This document shows, one piece after another, positions 22,601-31,904 of a DNA stretch of 64,000 nt. Every line of letters begins with the position of its first letter. Positions within the stretch are counted from its first letter, which is position 1. The DNA comes from Lutraria lutraria (Eukaryota > Mollusca > Bivalvia > Venerida > Mactridae): NCBI GenBank assembly GCA_964023205.1, contig OZ026843.1:10831093-10895092 (forward strand), given 5' to 3'. The notes beneath the pieces were generated by a model. That model did not search any database, was not told the DNA's origin, and saw only the letters and a program-made list of their open reading frames with translations. A program made the translations under genes and the position numbers.

Positions 22601-25041
22601 GATAAAGCTTCAAGATAGAAAAGGTTAATGTTACTCAAACAAAAATATCAGGAATTAGGGAAAGTAGATCGGAAAGTTTTCTTTTCTATTTTTAAAAACA
22701 TACCATTTATTGGAATATGAGGTACCTAAAAGAGGCCTCAACCCACTTTTTCATCCCCATATTAAGGGCTAGGGCGCCTTCCCCTAAACAGAAACTTTAG
22801 TGTTGGTGCCAAATAATAGGGTCAGTGGATTAACTTTAAATACAACTAATTTTTCTGACCTCATGATTTCATCTGAAATTAAAAAACCTTAGCAAGGTAC
22901 TTCTAGTGTTCTTAATGTTGTTTTTGTTACTAGTAAAATGAGCTGCATATGTTATACATGTGAAGGAATATTTGCAAAGGTCTAATTTCAGGGTTCTCAT
23001 TTGACCTTTAGAAATCAGCAAATTAGTTTCTGACTATTGAGAATTTGTACATAAGGGTCAAATTTACTAGTACATTAGTAGTAGGAAATTTTGCTGACTT
23101 CCAATTATTATCAGCCAAGGGACATTTTTGACACTCAAATTTGTGAATCTTTTACTCATTAAATAACAAAAGATAATTACCAGAGGGTTATTATTTCATT
23201 AACCTTTTGACCTTCCTTGATCACCAAGTCTACATCAATGACTATCCCAGACATGCAACCATCTAGTTTCCCAGCGCACTCCAAACCTTTAGCCAGTCGA
23301 TGAGGATCTCTCTGCAAAGAGACAATATACACTTATGTTATGTATTCATAATTTTTTTTATTGTAAGCATTCTCATTTTTTGTGCTCCTACTGGAGTGTC
23401 ACTACCGGTACTAAAATCGGAAGTTAATTAGCATATAATCGAATTTACAACTGATTGGGCCAAACAGACTTATTCAGTTCCAAGTAGTGATATATTGGTA
23501 CAATACATAAAACTATAAAGGTAAGCCCTAGCAAACTAATTCAACATTTATCACATTTTTAGATTGAAGAGAAGCTTAAATACTTACCATATATATTTGT
23601 ACTATAGTGACAACATAATCGACTAAGTCCAGACATTCCCACTCCTTCCATTCTAGATAGGTAATTTCTCTGCATCTGGAAAGAAAATAATTGAGTGTAA
23701 GATGCTAGAAACATATATGTGTTCCATCACAAAATAAAAATCAACATTAACTTATTTCATTTTTACACAGGTCTGTAAGACACATGGGACCAGGACTAGA
23801 CAAATCTACTAGTCTGTTAGTAATAATGAGTCTCAGAAGAAATCAACTTAGGACGAATTGGAATTGCTTTAGAACTAGCTTCAATTCTAAGCTGGCTGTC
23901 AAGCAGGAAGCCTTAAACAAAATTGACTAGCCCTAAGGACCAAATAAAGATTATTCATGGCACGAATAAAATGCAGGCTCTCTGAAGCAGGCTGGTTAAA
24001 AAAATTAAAAGATACTCATACAATTATTCTGCTACTGTTCTATGGAAGAATTAGCAGAATAAGTTGAACATTGCAAAAATTGTAGTTATACATTTTTCCC
24101 AATTTCGATTAAAACACCACGAAAATCGCCAATCCCAAGGGTATGGGTCATATTCCCAAAATACTGAGAAAAAACCCGGTTAGCAAAGATTTTCTTATAA
24201 TCGCACAATCTTAAAATTAAACTCAAAGACTTTTTAGACAAATGAGTTTTTAGTGTTTTGATGCCATAATAAGGCATGACAGTAAAGAGGAAGACCTGCA
24301 TCTTTAGTATGAAATCAGAAACAAACCAACCTTCTATCATTCAGAAGAAGTTCAGCATTTACGAGAGCTTTAGTCCAAGCTGCCGAGATGATATTGTTAC
24401 AGCCATACAGGAATGGAGCAAGGGAGAAAACTCTCATCCATAATTCCTGTTTGTCTAAAAATTTGTCTCCTTTCTTTAACCATCTGTCAGCATAATCTAA
24501 GTCTAAAAGAAAGATGTAATTAAGTAACAATCTTTCAATAACACATACCAGTCTGATACCATGTAAGTTCCAATACCAAATGTTTGTTCATAAAATTATC
24601 TTAGCAACGCTGGTGATAAATTTTTTATCAAACTTAACTATATTAAATCCAACTGATTTATACAGTCAGTTATTGTTAATATTAATAATACAAATAAAAA
24701 CTAAGATGACAAGAAAAGAATAGTCAGAGTAATTGGTAATAGTTACATCAATTACAATATATAAATTGCATATATATATACATCTAAGTAAGTACTGCAC
24801 AGAAAAAATCAGGTACAAGACCACAGAAAATGCTGCCAAAACGAAGGCACATGTATACAGTAGTGTACATAATGTACATACTAGTACATGATGATGTACT
24901 AAAAATTAATACATTCATGTCAATACAGTCATAACAAAGCATTTTCAGTAAAAATAACATACCAGAAGGTTTTGGTAGTTCTGTGTCAGTAGACTCAGCA
25001 TCAGATGAAACAAGTTCTGGTAAATCGTCAGAGTCAGACAT
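340..25041 (-). CDS. TTC3: TTC3-like TPR protein, N-terminal 24 coding exons (3' end beyond window)
   Basis: Coding exons in order: 25041-24963, 24502-24331, 23675-23588, 23311-23181, 22575-22496, 22020-21947, 21700-21597, 20686-20624, 20322-20268, 19718-19562, 19130-18992, 13628-13586, 12828-12790, 12336-12280, 11691-11494, 10927-10847, 10122-10004, 9579-9456, 9137-9015, 8498-8400, 7614-7525, 6392-6322, 1692-1589, 476-340. Every junction is AG/GT and the phases join without a break, giving about 809 codons. The protein starts MSDSDDLPELVSSD; another in-frame ATG lies six codons upstream (25059). Blocks such as KGHYRYALAF, CKFPPTPDAVC, SDPDFK and the C-terminal lysine-rich stretch match vertebrate TTC3 in order. 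In vertebrates TTC3 is an E3 ubiquitin ligase with a C-terminal RING; that part would lie left of base 1 and is not seen. Intron 11 holds a Gypsy element. Exon limits are read by eye; the identification is strong, the exact start less so. Confidence 0.9.
1154..1461. repeat. Fold-back element B, copy 1
   Basis: About 308 bp with terminal inverted repeats near 55 bp that start ATAGTTCCCACATCTACAAT and end with its complement. An open frame within it is an artefact of the repeat. It lies in TTC3 intron 23. Confidence 0.85.
2468..2552. repeat. CAGTCAAAC fold-back element copy
   Basis: A short copy with a CAGTAAAAC start, AATAAAGGCCAC interior and ACAGGTTTGGCTA end, in TTC3 intron 22. Confidence 0.65.
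4091..4152. repeat. CAGTCAAAC fold-back element, fragment
   Basis: Only the right end (AAAGGCCTTTATTCC ... ATTGACTG) is recognisable. Confidence 0.5.
7525..9137 (-). other. TTC3: TTC3-like exons 19-21: conserved Cys/His block shared with TTC3/DZIP3 proteins
   Basis: Residues about 602-705. Exon 19 carries LCKFPPTPDAVC and ends in SDPDFK. Exon 20 (8498-8400) carries a C-x3-C-x4-H-x2-C pattern in FCQMDCMITLHQTC. Exon 21 carries MCITPDC followed by a beta-rich segment. The spacing suggests a zinc-binding fold; that is inference. The order and wording match vertebrate TTC3 closely, which makes this the best diagnostic part of the gene in the window. Confidence 0.85.
8190..8367. repeat. CAGTCAAAC fold-back element copy
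   Basis: About 178 bp with CAGTCAACCCTG and CAGGTTTGACTGTA termini and repeated AATAAAGGCCACC units inside. It lies about 30 bases downstream of the exon 20 splice donor of the TTC3-like gene. Confidence 0.8.
9190..9407. repeat. Minisatellite, unit about 37 bp
   Basis: About six imperfect tandem units of the type ATCAGAGTCAATTATCTAR followed by CACAATAATGTAT, in the intron between exons 18 and 19 of the TTC3-like gene. Confidence 0.8.
10631..10804. repeat. CAGTCAAAC fold-back element copy
   Basis: About 174 bp (ACAGTCAAACTTGTG start, ACAGGTTTAATGTA end). It lies about 40 bases downstream of the exon 16 splice donor of the TTC3-like gene. Confidence 0.8.
11210..11395. repeat. Dispersed bivalve-type repeat fragment
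   Basis: The text GGTCATCTACATGTGATGAC ... CTAGTTATTGG ... ACAGACGGACTGATATGTGC ... GAAGTGGGCAT has the wording of a repeat very common in bivalve introns, judged from memory. It lies in a TTC3 intron. Confidence 0.5.
12003..12187. repeat. Fold-back element, imperfect, TTC3 intron 14
   Basis: The left side AGTCTCTGAGTACAAAGACA ... ATTAATATTTTTAAT pairs imperfectly with the right side ATTAAAAATATGAATAATAA ... GGTCAGAGACT, about 185 bp in all. Confidence 0.6.
13756..13760. repeat. Target-site duplication CTAGT, left copy
   Basis: The five bases CTAGT directly abut the 3' LTR and recur at 18248-18252 next to the 5' LTR. A 5-bp duplication is usual for Gypsy integrases and confirms a simple insertion into the intron. 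Confidence 0.9.
13761..13948 (-). repeat. 3' LTR of the Gypsy element
   Basis: 188 bp, starting TGTAATG and ending TATAACA on the minus strand. It is identical to the 5' LTR except for one transition at 13890. The gag-pol frame runs into it and stops at TAA 13944-13946. Confidence 0.93.
13949..13962 (-). promoter_or_regulatory. Polypurine tract
   Basis: The minus strand reads AAGGTGGGAAGGAG directly before the 3' LTR, the expected position and composition for the plus-strand DNA primer of a retroelement. Confidence 0.8.
17418..17453. repeat. Short inverted repeat GTCAGAGGGT / ACCCTCTGAC
   Basis: Ten-base perfect arms with a 16-base loop lie in the same nested insert. Confidence 0.75.
17752..17888. 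repeat. Long palindrome in the nested insert
   Basis: Arms of roughly 64 bases (starting ATATCACATCCTACATAGGG and its reverse complement) flank a very short loop with only a few mismatches. It would form a strong hairpin on either strand. Confidence 0.9.
18046..18058 (-). promoter_or_regulatory. Primer-binding site, tRNA-Ser-like
   Basis: After one spacer base the minus strand reads TGTCGACGAGGAT. From memory, the complement of the 3' end of metazoan tRNA-Ser(GCU) reads TGGCGACGAGGAT, a single mismatch. Mag-type elements commonly use Ser tRNA. Confidence 0.7.
18060..18247 (-). repeat. 5' LTR of the Gypsy element
   Basis: 188 bp, 187 identical to the 3' LTR. On the minus strand it would carry the element promoter, directed the same way as TTC3 transcription. 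No clear TATA box was assigned. Confidence 0.93.
18248..18252. repeat. Target-site duplication CTAGT, right copy
   Basis: This is the partner of 13756-13760; it fixes the outer element boundary at 18247. Confidence 0.9.
18545..18788. repeat. CAGTCAAAC fold-back element (copy with nested hairpin)
   Basis: This copy has the AAAGGCCACC-type interior and ends in a TTTGACTGTA terminus. A second, unrelated fold-back (18637-18714) is inserted in the middle, making this copy longer than its relatives. Confidence 0.75.
18637..18714. repeat. Nested 78-bp hairpin
   Basis: The arms begin TCGAGGGTTTAACGCAACAG and pair with the right end (GTTACGACAGTGTTGCG...CCCTCGA) with few mismatches. It sits inside the fold-back element at 18545-18788. 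Confidence 0.8.
19775..20160. repeat. Dispersed bivalve-type repeat fragment
   Basis: GGGCCAAGTTGCCCTAGGAT ... GCTCACCTGAG ... and ACTGACAGACGACAGAC are hallmarks of a common bivalve dispersed repeat. It lies in intron 9 of the TTC3-like gene. Confidence 0.45.
20749..20853. repeat. CAGTCAAAC fold-back element copy
   Basis: A compact ~105-bp version: ACAGTCAAACCTGTG at the left, TGTTTGACTGTA at the right, with the AAGACATAATGTGGCC interior. It lies in a TTC3 intron. Confidence 0.8.
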
Positions 25042-25882
25042 TGTGTTTCTAGTGTGCAATCACTACAATTTAAACAAACGTTATATAATCCTCATCACAC
25101 TGACATGGTTTCATCATTAAAATTACAAATCATAATTTAATGTAAAACTATGTGCAGTGCTAAAATCGCATAATTTCACACCAAATAGGACTGTCACCCT
25201 GCTCACCCTGTCACTTTCTGATTTGTGAGCTAAAAATTGCTTCATGACGGGAAAAGGGGAACAAAACCATGACAAACCATACATTACATACAAATTTTAT
25301 TACCAATAAGATCATTGACAAGAAGCTATCCTACAGGTCAATTTAATTTTTTTTTTCAATAATTAATGTCTTTAAAATCGGAAAATATGTCACGAGCCAT
25401 ACCGTATAGTACAAACTTAATTCAATTCCATGGACAATGCAGAAATGAAGAAGTTGCTGACTTTCATGTTTTTTGTACAAGATTCGGGCGATGGATTATG
25501 ATTGTAAGTTGCATTCATTAAGTATTACGTTTACGGTTTACAGTACTTATATTCATTTTGTTTCCAATTTTACTGCCACTCATCTTAGGACAACTACCAG
25601 TACCACAGATTTATACACTTGTCTGACAGGAAAAAATTCTAAATCAGACAAGTCAAGCATAGAAATTCAACACTCCTGCCAAGTCCATATTTGCTGGTTG
25701 TGTTTCATCAATAACTGTCATGAACTCCTGTTTGAAACTGATTCCTGAAAGTCTGCTTACTATGGAGACAGTCCTTTCATAGCTTAGAAATCGCTTGTAA
25801 ATCAGAGAAAATTGGAAAAATGTTTTATTTTCTGATTGCTTGGAAGTTCAAACTGATTTTTATATATTTTCTTCCTTGAAAA

Positions 25883-25915
25883 CAAGGACTTATATACATA
25901 CATGGATTCGCAACT
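25883..25915 (+). repeat. 33-bp inverted repeat, left arm
   Basis: A perfect 33-base match, in inverse orientation, to 26357-26389. It contains TTATATACATACATGGATTC. The interval between arms is about 440 bases. Confidence 0.9.
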
Positions 25916-26088
25916 TCCGTATTAACAGTTTAAAGTAATCAAATCCCGCGATAATAAGACGTGAATCAACGGGAATACAAGCTATTGTTTACAAAAGCGA
26001 AAATACGAAAAAATCCGTGACATCCGAATGATAATAACAGCGAAAATATCCGTGGTATTCCGAATGTTTAATCTCGGAGACGAAAGGA

Positions 26089-26370
26089 TTATAATAGATG
26101 TCCGCCATCTTGGAATTTAAAATGTTCGACTGATATGCCTTTTTCAATGCTTATACTTAGACTTTGTGGATTATAAATGTATCTCAATATCTTTAAGGAA
26201 TTTGTTGCATCCTCTACCCATTTCCCGTGCCCAATTGCCAGAGTTTTATTAGTATAATCAAATTCGTAAACACCCAAATACAGCTGTCGGACATTGCCGA
26301 GTATATAGCAATGCATTGTGGGATCGCCGAACGATATCGTTTGATCTATTTTTAGCAGTTGCGAATCCAT
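26089..26370 (-). CDS. Small ORF of unknown function, 93 codons
   Basis: An uninterrupted frame starts MDSQLLKIDQTISFGD and ends FKFQDGGHLL. Composition looks protein-like (mixed hydrophobic and charged residues, W, H, C and Y present, e.g. MHCYILGNVRQLYLGVYEF) and the GC content is higher than in surrounding DNA. I do not recognise the family. No signal peptide or membrane segment is evident and no splice sites were needed. The start codon lies within a 33-bp perfect inverted repeat whose other copy (25883-25915) also begins ATGGATTCGCAACT but stops after a few codons. The final codons overlap the YY1-like element. It may be an exon of a larger gene, a mobile-element ORF or a chance frame. 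Confidence 0.4.
   Translation of the reverse strand: MDSQLLKIDQTISFGDPTMHCYILGNVRQLYLGVYEFDYTNKTLAIGHGKWVEDATNSLKILRYIYNPQSLSISIEKGISVEHFKFQDGGHLL
26100..26111 (-). promoter_or_regulatory. YY1-like element AAGATGGCGGAC
   Basis: The minus strand reads CCAAGATGGCGGACATC, the classic YY1/Kozak-type initiator seen just inside metazoan transcription starts. It points towards TTC3, whose ATG exon is preceded by an acceptor-like AAATTGTAG (about 25062). A 5' UTR exon here followed by an intron is plausible but unproven. Confidence 0.35.
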
Positions 26371-26389
26371 GTATGTATATAAGTCCTTG
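26357..26389 (-). repeat. 33-bp inverted repeat, right arm
   Basis: Partner of 25883-25915. It includes the ATG of the 93-codon ORF and a TATATA-like string upstream of it. Confidence 0.9.
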
Positions 26390-27089
26390 TTGAAAATAAG
26401 CTGTATGTCCCTCCTTAAAAATAAAATTTGGTGTTGTCAGAATCCCTGGACACCCAAGTCAAACCTTGACTCCGGAGTACAGAGGTCAATTCACCAGCAT
26501 CTGCGGTAGCTACTGATTAACATGATTTGTGGAAATTTGAACTAATGAAATAAAATTGGTTGTAGTCACTGTGTCAGATACACATTGAAATATGACAGAA
26601 ACCTAAAGTACGATAGAGAATATCAATGAACGTTCACTAGTGAGTGATGCATAGGTAAATTTAAAAAATCATTCTTATACATTATTTTTTAATCGTGACG
26701 TGTTTAAAAAAATAGAAAATGACTAATCGAGAAGTAACTATGGAAAGGACATTCCATATCTATAAATAGCGTGACCATGGGAAAAATAGCATCGCGAAAT
26801 ATAATGACACGCTCCAAATACAAAAGAATTTTACGATTAAATGTCCGAATTTTACAATAGAGAACGTCAAACTGAATCAACAAAATGATTAATACTCACA
26901 CAGTCTAACATTAACAACAAGTAACTTCCATTTTTGGCAATACACAAACAAATTTAAGTTTTGGGATTCCCGTGCTAGGTGTAGATAAATATGAGACTGT
27001 GTCCTGTGATCAGAAACTAGAGAAAAGAGGTGCTTCAAACACCTTAATTTTAGGAAGACTAATAGCTTATTATTCAATTTATATTGCTA

Positions 27090-27097
27090 TGACGTCA
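27090..27097. promoter_or_regulatory. CRE palindrome TGACGTCA
   Basis: A full CREB/ATF consensus. Two more occur at 28911 and 31806 in the same intergenic region. Confidence 0.4.
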
Positions 27098-27171
27098 GAA
27101 TTGTGTCTTTTTAATTAAGAATGGTGATAAAATAATTAGAAAATGTACTGGTTGTTATTTTGTTTTTTTAC

Positions 27172-27220
27172 TTTGGCGCCTTCTCATATTAAGACCAGTC
27201 TGAATTGTAAAAGCGGAAGT
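27172..27220 (+). promoter_or_regulatory. Promoter-like cluster: E2F-type and ETS-type sites
   Basis: TTTGGCGCC (27172-27180) and GCGGAAGT (27213-27220) are close together in otherwise AT-rich DNA, as in housekeeping promoters. This could be an upstream promoter of GPS2, whose first coding exon is preceded by a splice acceptor and therefore needs an upstream non-coding exon. Confidence 0.3.
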
Positions 27221-27661
27221 AGCATATTTTATGGAGGAAAAATTGTTTTCACAAATTTCAATTTAGATCGTGAGTTTGGCCGTTTTTCTGATTTTGAAAT
27301 TGAGAAATATTATTTTGGTTAGTTTGCTAGTTATGTAAATTTCATTATATACCGAATGTCATCCCGTGGCCATCCACAAATAAGTCGTTGTCCACAACTG
27401 TTCGCATCTGACTAAGTAGTAAATTGGATTGTCAGTTGTGCAGAATTTTCTGTCGTAAATCGAGGCTTGCTATCTTGATATATTGGTATTGTTTTAGTGT
27501 TAAATTCTCATAAGGTTTTATCTGAAGTAAACGAAACGTTTTAATTGGTTGAATTGCTAAGTGCCCTCTGTGGTTGAGTTAGCGGCTAGCACTGAATGGT
27601 GTCTTCTGGGGTCTTCAATTATCTACCCATAGGTCTTCAGTTAGGCAGTTCAGATATGGCT

Positions 27662-27740
27662 AATTCGCCGATTTCCAGTTAAGCGCCCCCTAGCGGTACA
27701 CCGCTATATGGTGAAACACGATGGCAGCGTATGGGGTCAT
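27662..27740 (+). repeat. Left inverted arm of a 5.7-kb block
   Basis: About 79 bp that recurs, inverted and with about seven differences, at 33329-33407. It includes a GC-rich core and the sequence ATGGCAGCGTATGGGGTCAT. Confidence 0.88.
27683..27696 (-). promoter_or_regulatory. CTCF-like core, minus orientation
   Basis: The minus strand reads CCGCTAGGGGGCGC. Against the bilaterian CTCF core CCASYAGRKGGCRS only the third base departs. It sits next to the palindrome AGCGGTRYACCGCT. Confidence 0.5.
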
Positions 27741-28244
27741 GCGGAAAGCAGTGGAAAGTCGATATATTTTATCATCTACTGAGAGTTATTTTCTACAAAA
27801 ACATCTACGAATTGAACAGTCATTTCTTATATGTGCCACAAGTTTCATGCTTATATACATGTATTATTTAAATCGGTAAAAATAGGCTATAAATTTATAA
27901 TATTATATTAAGTTAGTATACTGTACATACAAAACTTTAGATGTACATGCATATCGGTAAAAACACATAGTCTTTATATATGTCCCCTTAATGTAGAGAC
28001 ACAGACAAATATAAATAAAAATTCATATATAGCTTGTGCGTAAATCTATTTCAATATTCTTATCAGATAAAAAAAACACACTTAAATTCATAAAAAATCT
28101 TTTTTTTAAAGTCTGATATATTTCAGAAAATACATTAAGGTAGATAATCGTCAGTAACTCAAATACAGGTTCGTTATAATGATGTGCTAAAATTAATGTT
28201 ATAATTATAATTTAAGATCTAGGCATGTCCTACTATGTGCACAC

Positions 28245-28840
28245 ATATATCTCGGATCTTTAATAATGTTACATATGTTGTCTTTCAATTAGTATTTGCT
28301 GTCACCATCTTTTGCTTACATGACCCCAGTTTCGATCTTGATTAGAAATACAAATAGATGAAAAAGGAAATACAAAGGCGTTCATTTAAATATAAACTGT
28401 CAGGCTTTTATAACGTTTATTAGCAGGAAGTATATTGGTCTCCCACTGTGTCGGACATAATACAACTGATAGGGAGTCTTATGTCAGCTTGATGTATATC
28501 TAGATAGTGCACAGAGAGTGATACTGTTTATTATTTTTATAAATTGGTTAAAATTGTGGCTTGGATCACATTAATTAGTCCCTGATTGTTGTAACATGAA
28601 GTCGATAAACTGTATATTTGTCACAGTTTTATAGTCACAAACATGGGTGCGAATATACACTTCAAATTAATTTAAACTTAACACCGGCCTGTAATGTCTG
28701 TTTGAACTCGCGTACTAATAAACTTTTCATTGAAACATATATAAGTAATGAAAGGATTTGTCAAATTTGTTCTATTGTGAAATGATATTGAAGATGAATA
28801 CTATCTTGTATAAATGTGTCTTTATGTTACCTTACAAAAT
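28245..28840 (+). repeat. Diverged direct duplication Y, copy 1
   Basis: Shares ordered blocks with 32165-32705, for example GGAAGTATATTGGT, GCTTGATGTATAT, GGATCACATTAATTAGT and TTGTATAAATGTGTCTTTA. No coding potential is seen. Confidence 0.8.
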
Positions 28841-28849
28841 ACATGTACG

Positions 28850-28918
28850 AGTATAGACCCTTTCATTTAACCGATTTCATGCGCACAAGAGTTAACTCCC
28901 TTACCGGATGTGACGTCA
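28850..28918. promoter_or_regulatory. ETS/CRE composite site in an inverted-repeat segment
   Basis: ACCGGATGTGACGTCA (28903-28918) combines an ETS-like and a full CRE site. The preceding ~60 bases resemble, in inverted orientation, 31806-31862 which also carries TGACGTCA. Confidence 0.4.
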
Positions 28919-30120
28919 AACAAGGATAGAAAGCTGATACAATCGATATTTTGCCGTACAGGGCGAATTCGGTTTGTTTCTCGGTTGTACAAATTACAAC
29001 AAAAATTTGTGTTTTACTATATTAATAAGTTATATTGTTATCTAATTAAGAAGACAACGTACGTTCGATATTTCATATTAATATTTATAAATGGCATTTG
29101 TTCACGGATATTTTGTCCATCATTACAGGTTACAGTAGAATATATGTATAATCTTCCGAAGGGGTTTACAATGGCAAGTAAAAAATATATATTTCGGAAA
29201 TTTTGTGGTTTGCAATAATAAATTTGGTTTGTTGAAAAGAAAAAATAATTCCATGCATAATTGTCAGCTAGTCAACTTACATATTTTGAAAAATCCACAT
29301 GTTCATCTTTGTGATTTATTAGCACTTGAGTGCTTTTTTCTGTCATATTTTTGTCACTAATTTGTATAATCCAAGCATTGTCTCTGGTATCAATTTTGTT
29401 TGATCTCAGTCCAATTTCCAGTGTTATATATTGCATGTCTACTTGTCAGAATAACGTAAAATTGTTGACACGATCCTTACTGATTACAATTAGATAAGCA
29501 ATGAGATTGGGGAGAAAACGGTCAGGGGTCTAATATAGCACCCGTTGTTTACGTATGAAAATAGTTTTCACAGTCGCCTGAGGGTCAAACATGTGTTTTC
29601 AAGATGTAATCAGCGGGTGTGATAAACTAATTAAAAATAATTGGGGTCCAACAATCAATGCATTAATTAGTGACATGAAAACGATTACCAATATCATTCT
29701 CTCTTTGTTGATTAATTCGATTATTAATATCTGTTGAAAAAACTTGTGCATCTATGAAATCATAAGACAGAATATAAATAGGCGATAGTTTGCAGTGCTT
29801 TGTACGACAATGTATGATATTTCATTGTCGTATTCTTATATTGTTTCGGTGTAAAGAAATGTCTTGAGCAAGGGTTCAAAGTTTCAAAGTTGTAGTTAAA
29901 AGTCTGAAAAATAGCCACAACCTATGTAGAAAAACATTGATAACGGATAATAATGCATTTATTTTGATATACATGTTTTTATCAGGAAGTTGGAAAAGTT
30001 GAAACTTTAATGACTTTTTTTGTGGTATAAAAATGTATGTTGTTTAAATTTTATGACTCATTGTAGATGATCTACTTTATTAGATATCTTGATATTCTTT
30101 GAATGTTTTAATTTAGGTGT

Positions 30121-30262
30121 ACAGTCAAGCCTGTGTTAGTGGTCACTTCTGAATAAAGGCCATGATGTGAATGCCGAAGTCCATTCGTTTAAAGAAGTAG
30201 TTGATTAATTAAAACAAAATGACCTCTGAATGAAGACCACCTGCCAATAACAGCCACATTTC
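30121..30262. repeat. CAGTCAAAC fold-back element, right end lost
   Basis: Begins ACAGTCAAGCCTGTG and keeps the AATAAAGGCCAT unit; no matching right terminus is seen. Confidence 0.6.
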
Positions 30263-30330
30263 TATATCCAAGTTTCTAAACTCATGAACTGTTTGGTATT
30301 TGGTCATATCAGTCAAGCTGAATTAATGTA

Positions 30331-30480
30331 CAGTAAAACCTCTCCAGAGTGGCCCATTGTAGATCAACAACCTCTCTATAACAACACATTCAAAAGTTAC
30401 CTAAGTTGATAGTTACAACCTCTAAACAACGGCCAATATTTGCAGCTCCCACAGGGTGTTGCTCTACAGAGGTTGTACTG
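30331..30480. repeat. CAGTAAAACCTCTC fold-back element (pogo/Tigger-like ends)
   Basis: About 150 bp, starting CAGTAAAACCTCTCCAGAG after TA and ending AGAGGTTGTACTG. Such CAGT-type ends flanked by TA recall pogo/Tigger-type MITEs. The right end of a related copy appears just after the assembly gap (54198-54240). Confidence 0.65.
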
Positions 30481-30704
30481 CATACATGTAATGTACTGCA
30501 TGTTGCTGTGAACAGTACTAGTCCTGTATTTTATGCCTGTTTAAGTTGTCTCTTCTATACATATATATATATATACATTTTAGTTGTAAGTTACTCGTGG
30601 CCTTTTGTTTCCTGTATTATGCTTTTTACATATAATAGAATGTGGGATGCCTAATTATCTGATGGTTTTAATACTGGTTTTATTTTGTCATGGCATTGAG
30701 TTAA

Positions 30705-30947
30705 AACAAATCAAGCCGACAAGAATCAGACTTTGCGATTAATGGTGGATTGTCTGATAGACTGTGTTGGTCTGATGAAGAATCTTATCTCATCAGTTCA
30801 TCCGCCTGGCAAATTTCCTCTCAGTCCAAAAAAATTTCAAGCTTGTCGGACCGACTGTCCAAAAAGTCTCAAGCAAAATGTAACACAAGACAGAGTTATT
30901 ATAACTATTACATTTGTATTAGACATTTAATTACATCAATTCAGTAG
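30705..30947 (+). other. Open frame of about 80 codons, Ser-rich, doubtful
   Basis: The frame reads DFAINGGLSDRLCWSDEESY and continues Ser/Lys-rich to a TAG at 30945. It has no ATG at a good place and no clear splice sites. It could be an exon or decayed coding fragment; I do not recognise it. Confidence 0.2.
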
Positions 30948-31079
30948 GCTTACACACACACAGCTATATATTTATGATAATGTGAAAATTAACAACTTGA
31001 CAATGTGACATTACAATATTTGTATATCATTACATCAGTCACAAAAGTAAATCCATGTGAAAGTTCTTCATTTTATATA

Positions 31080-31333
31080 TTCATTGCCTTTTCCACATTA
31101 TAAATTCTTTCTGCAGCAATGCTTTGAGCTTGTCTCACCTCATTTTCAGTCATTTCATCAAAATGATACTGTCCTATGAATGTACGAATGTTCAGTCTGA
31201 CTCCTTTTGTCTCTTTATTTTATTGGGCAAATCTAAGGCAGAACCATCTGACTTTTCAAGAGAACTTGCTATGAAAAATCCTGGTTGTATGTTATCTGGT
31301 TAAGAATAGTCGTGATCAATCTCACTAATAACC
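31080..31333 (-). pseudogene. Broken coding fragment of unknown family
   Basis: On the minus strand, after an acceptor-like TTTTACAG (31334-31341), a protein-like frame reads HMVISEIDHDYS, then TAA, then in the same frame PDNIQPGFFIASSLEKSDG to ESD. It then shifts frame to LNIRTFIGQYHFDEMTENE and ends EKAMNI before a stop. One stop plus one frameshift in otherwise protein-like text suggests a decayed exon or mobile-element ORF. No family recognised. Confidence 0.4.
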
Positions 31334-31805
31334 ATGTGATCTGTAAAATAAATATGAAAAGAATATACATGTACGCAAAGCATTCACTTGATAAATCTAA
31401 ACATTGGCAACATTACAGGAACATTTTAACGAATTGAAACTAACAAACAAACAAAATTTACACGCATGCTAGTGGAAAGAAATTCATATTTTAAGCATTG
31501 CTTGTTTCCCGATCCATAATTTTACTGTATCATATAAACGGACTCGAGTTTGCAGTCCGTGCGAAACAAATACGTTAAAAACTAACATACAATTGAGATC
31601 GCGAAAATATATGACAAAATCAATCTGAGGCTCGAATATTTCATATAAAACATATAAACGGAATAATTGTTCATTACAACAACCTTGTCTTATATCTAAA
31701 TATTAATTATCACCGTTTTCGTAGTAAAATACCTTTAGTTGTCATAGTTTTTGACGATATTGATTTCCTGTTGATAAAATTGTCTTATCCACCGGTATCC
31801 TCATA

Positions 31806-31862
31806 TGACGTCATTCAGGGGCGACAATTCAAATTACCGCTTAATTGAAAGGGTGTATAAAA
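31806..31862. promoter_or_regulatory. CRE site and inverted partner of 28850-28918
   Basis: TGACGTCA at 31806-31813, followed by ACCGCTTAATTGAAAGGGTG which is similar to the complement of the 28.85-kb segment. Confidence 0.35.
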
Positions 31863-31904
31863 TTATAATAGTGTAGTGTATAGTTTTACGCTATATTGAT
31901 TTGT

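Noticed and set aside
28910..29218. 102-codon plus-strand open frame
   Set aside because: It starts at GTG within a CRE site, is dominated by AT-rich codons (I, F, Y, K) and has no splice or start context.
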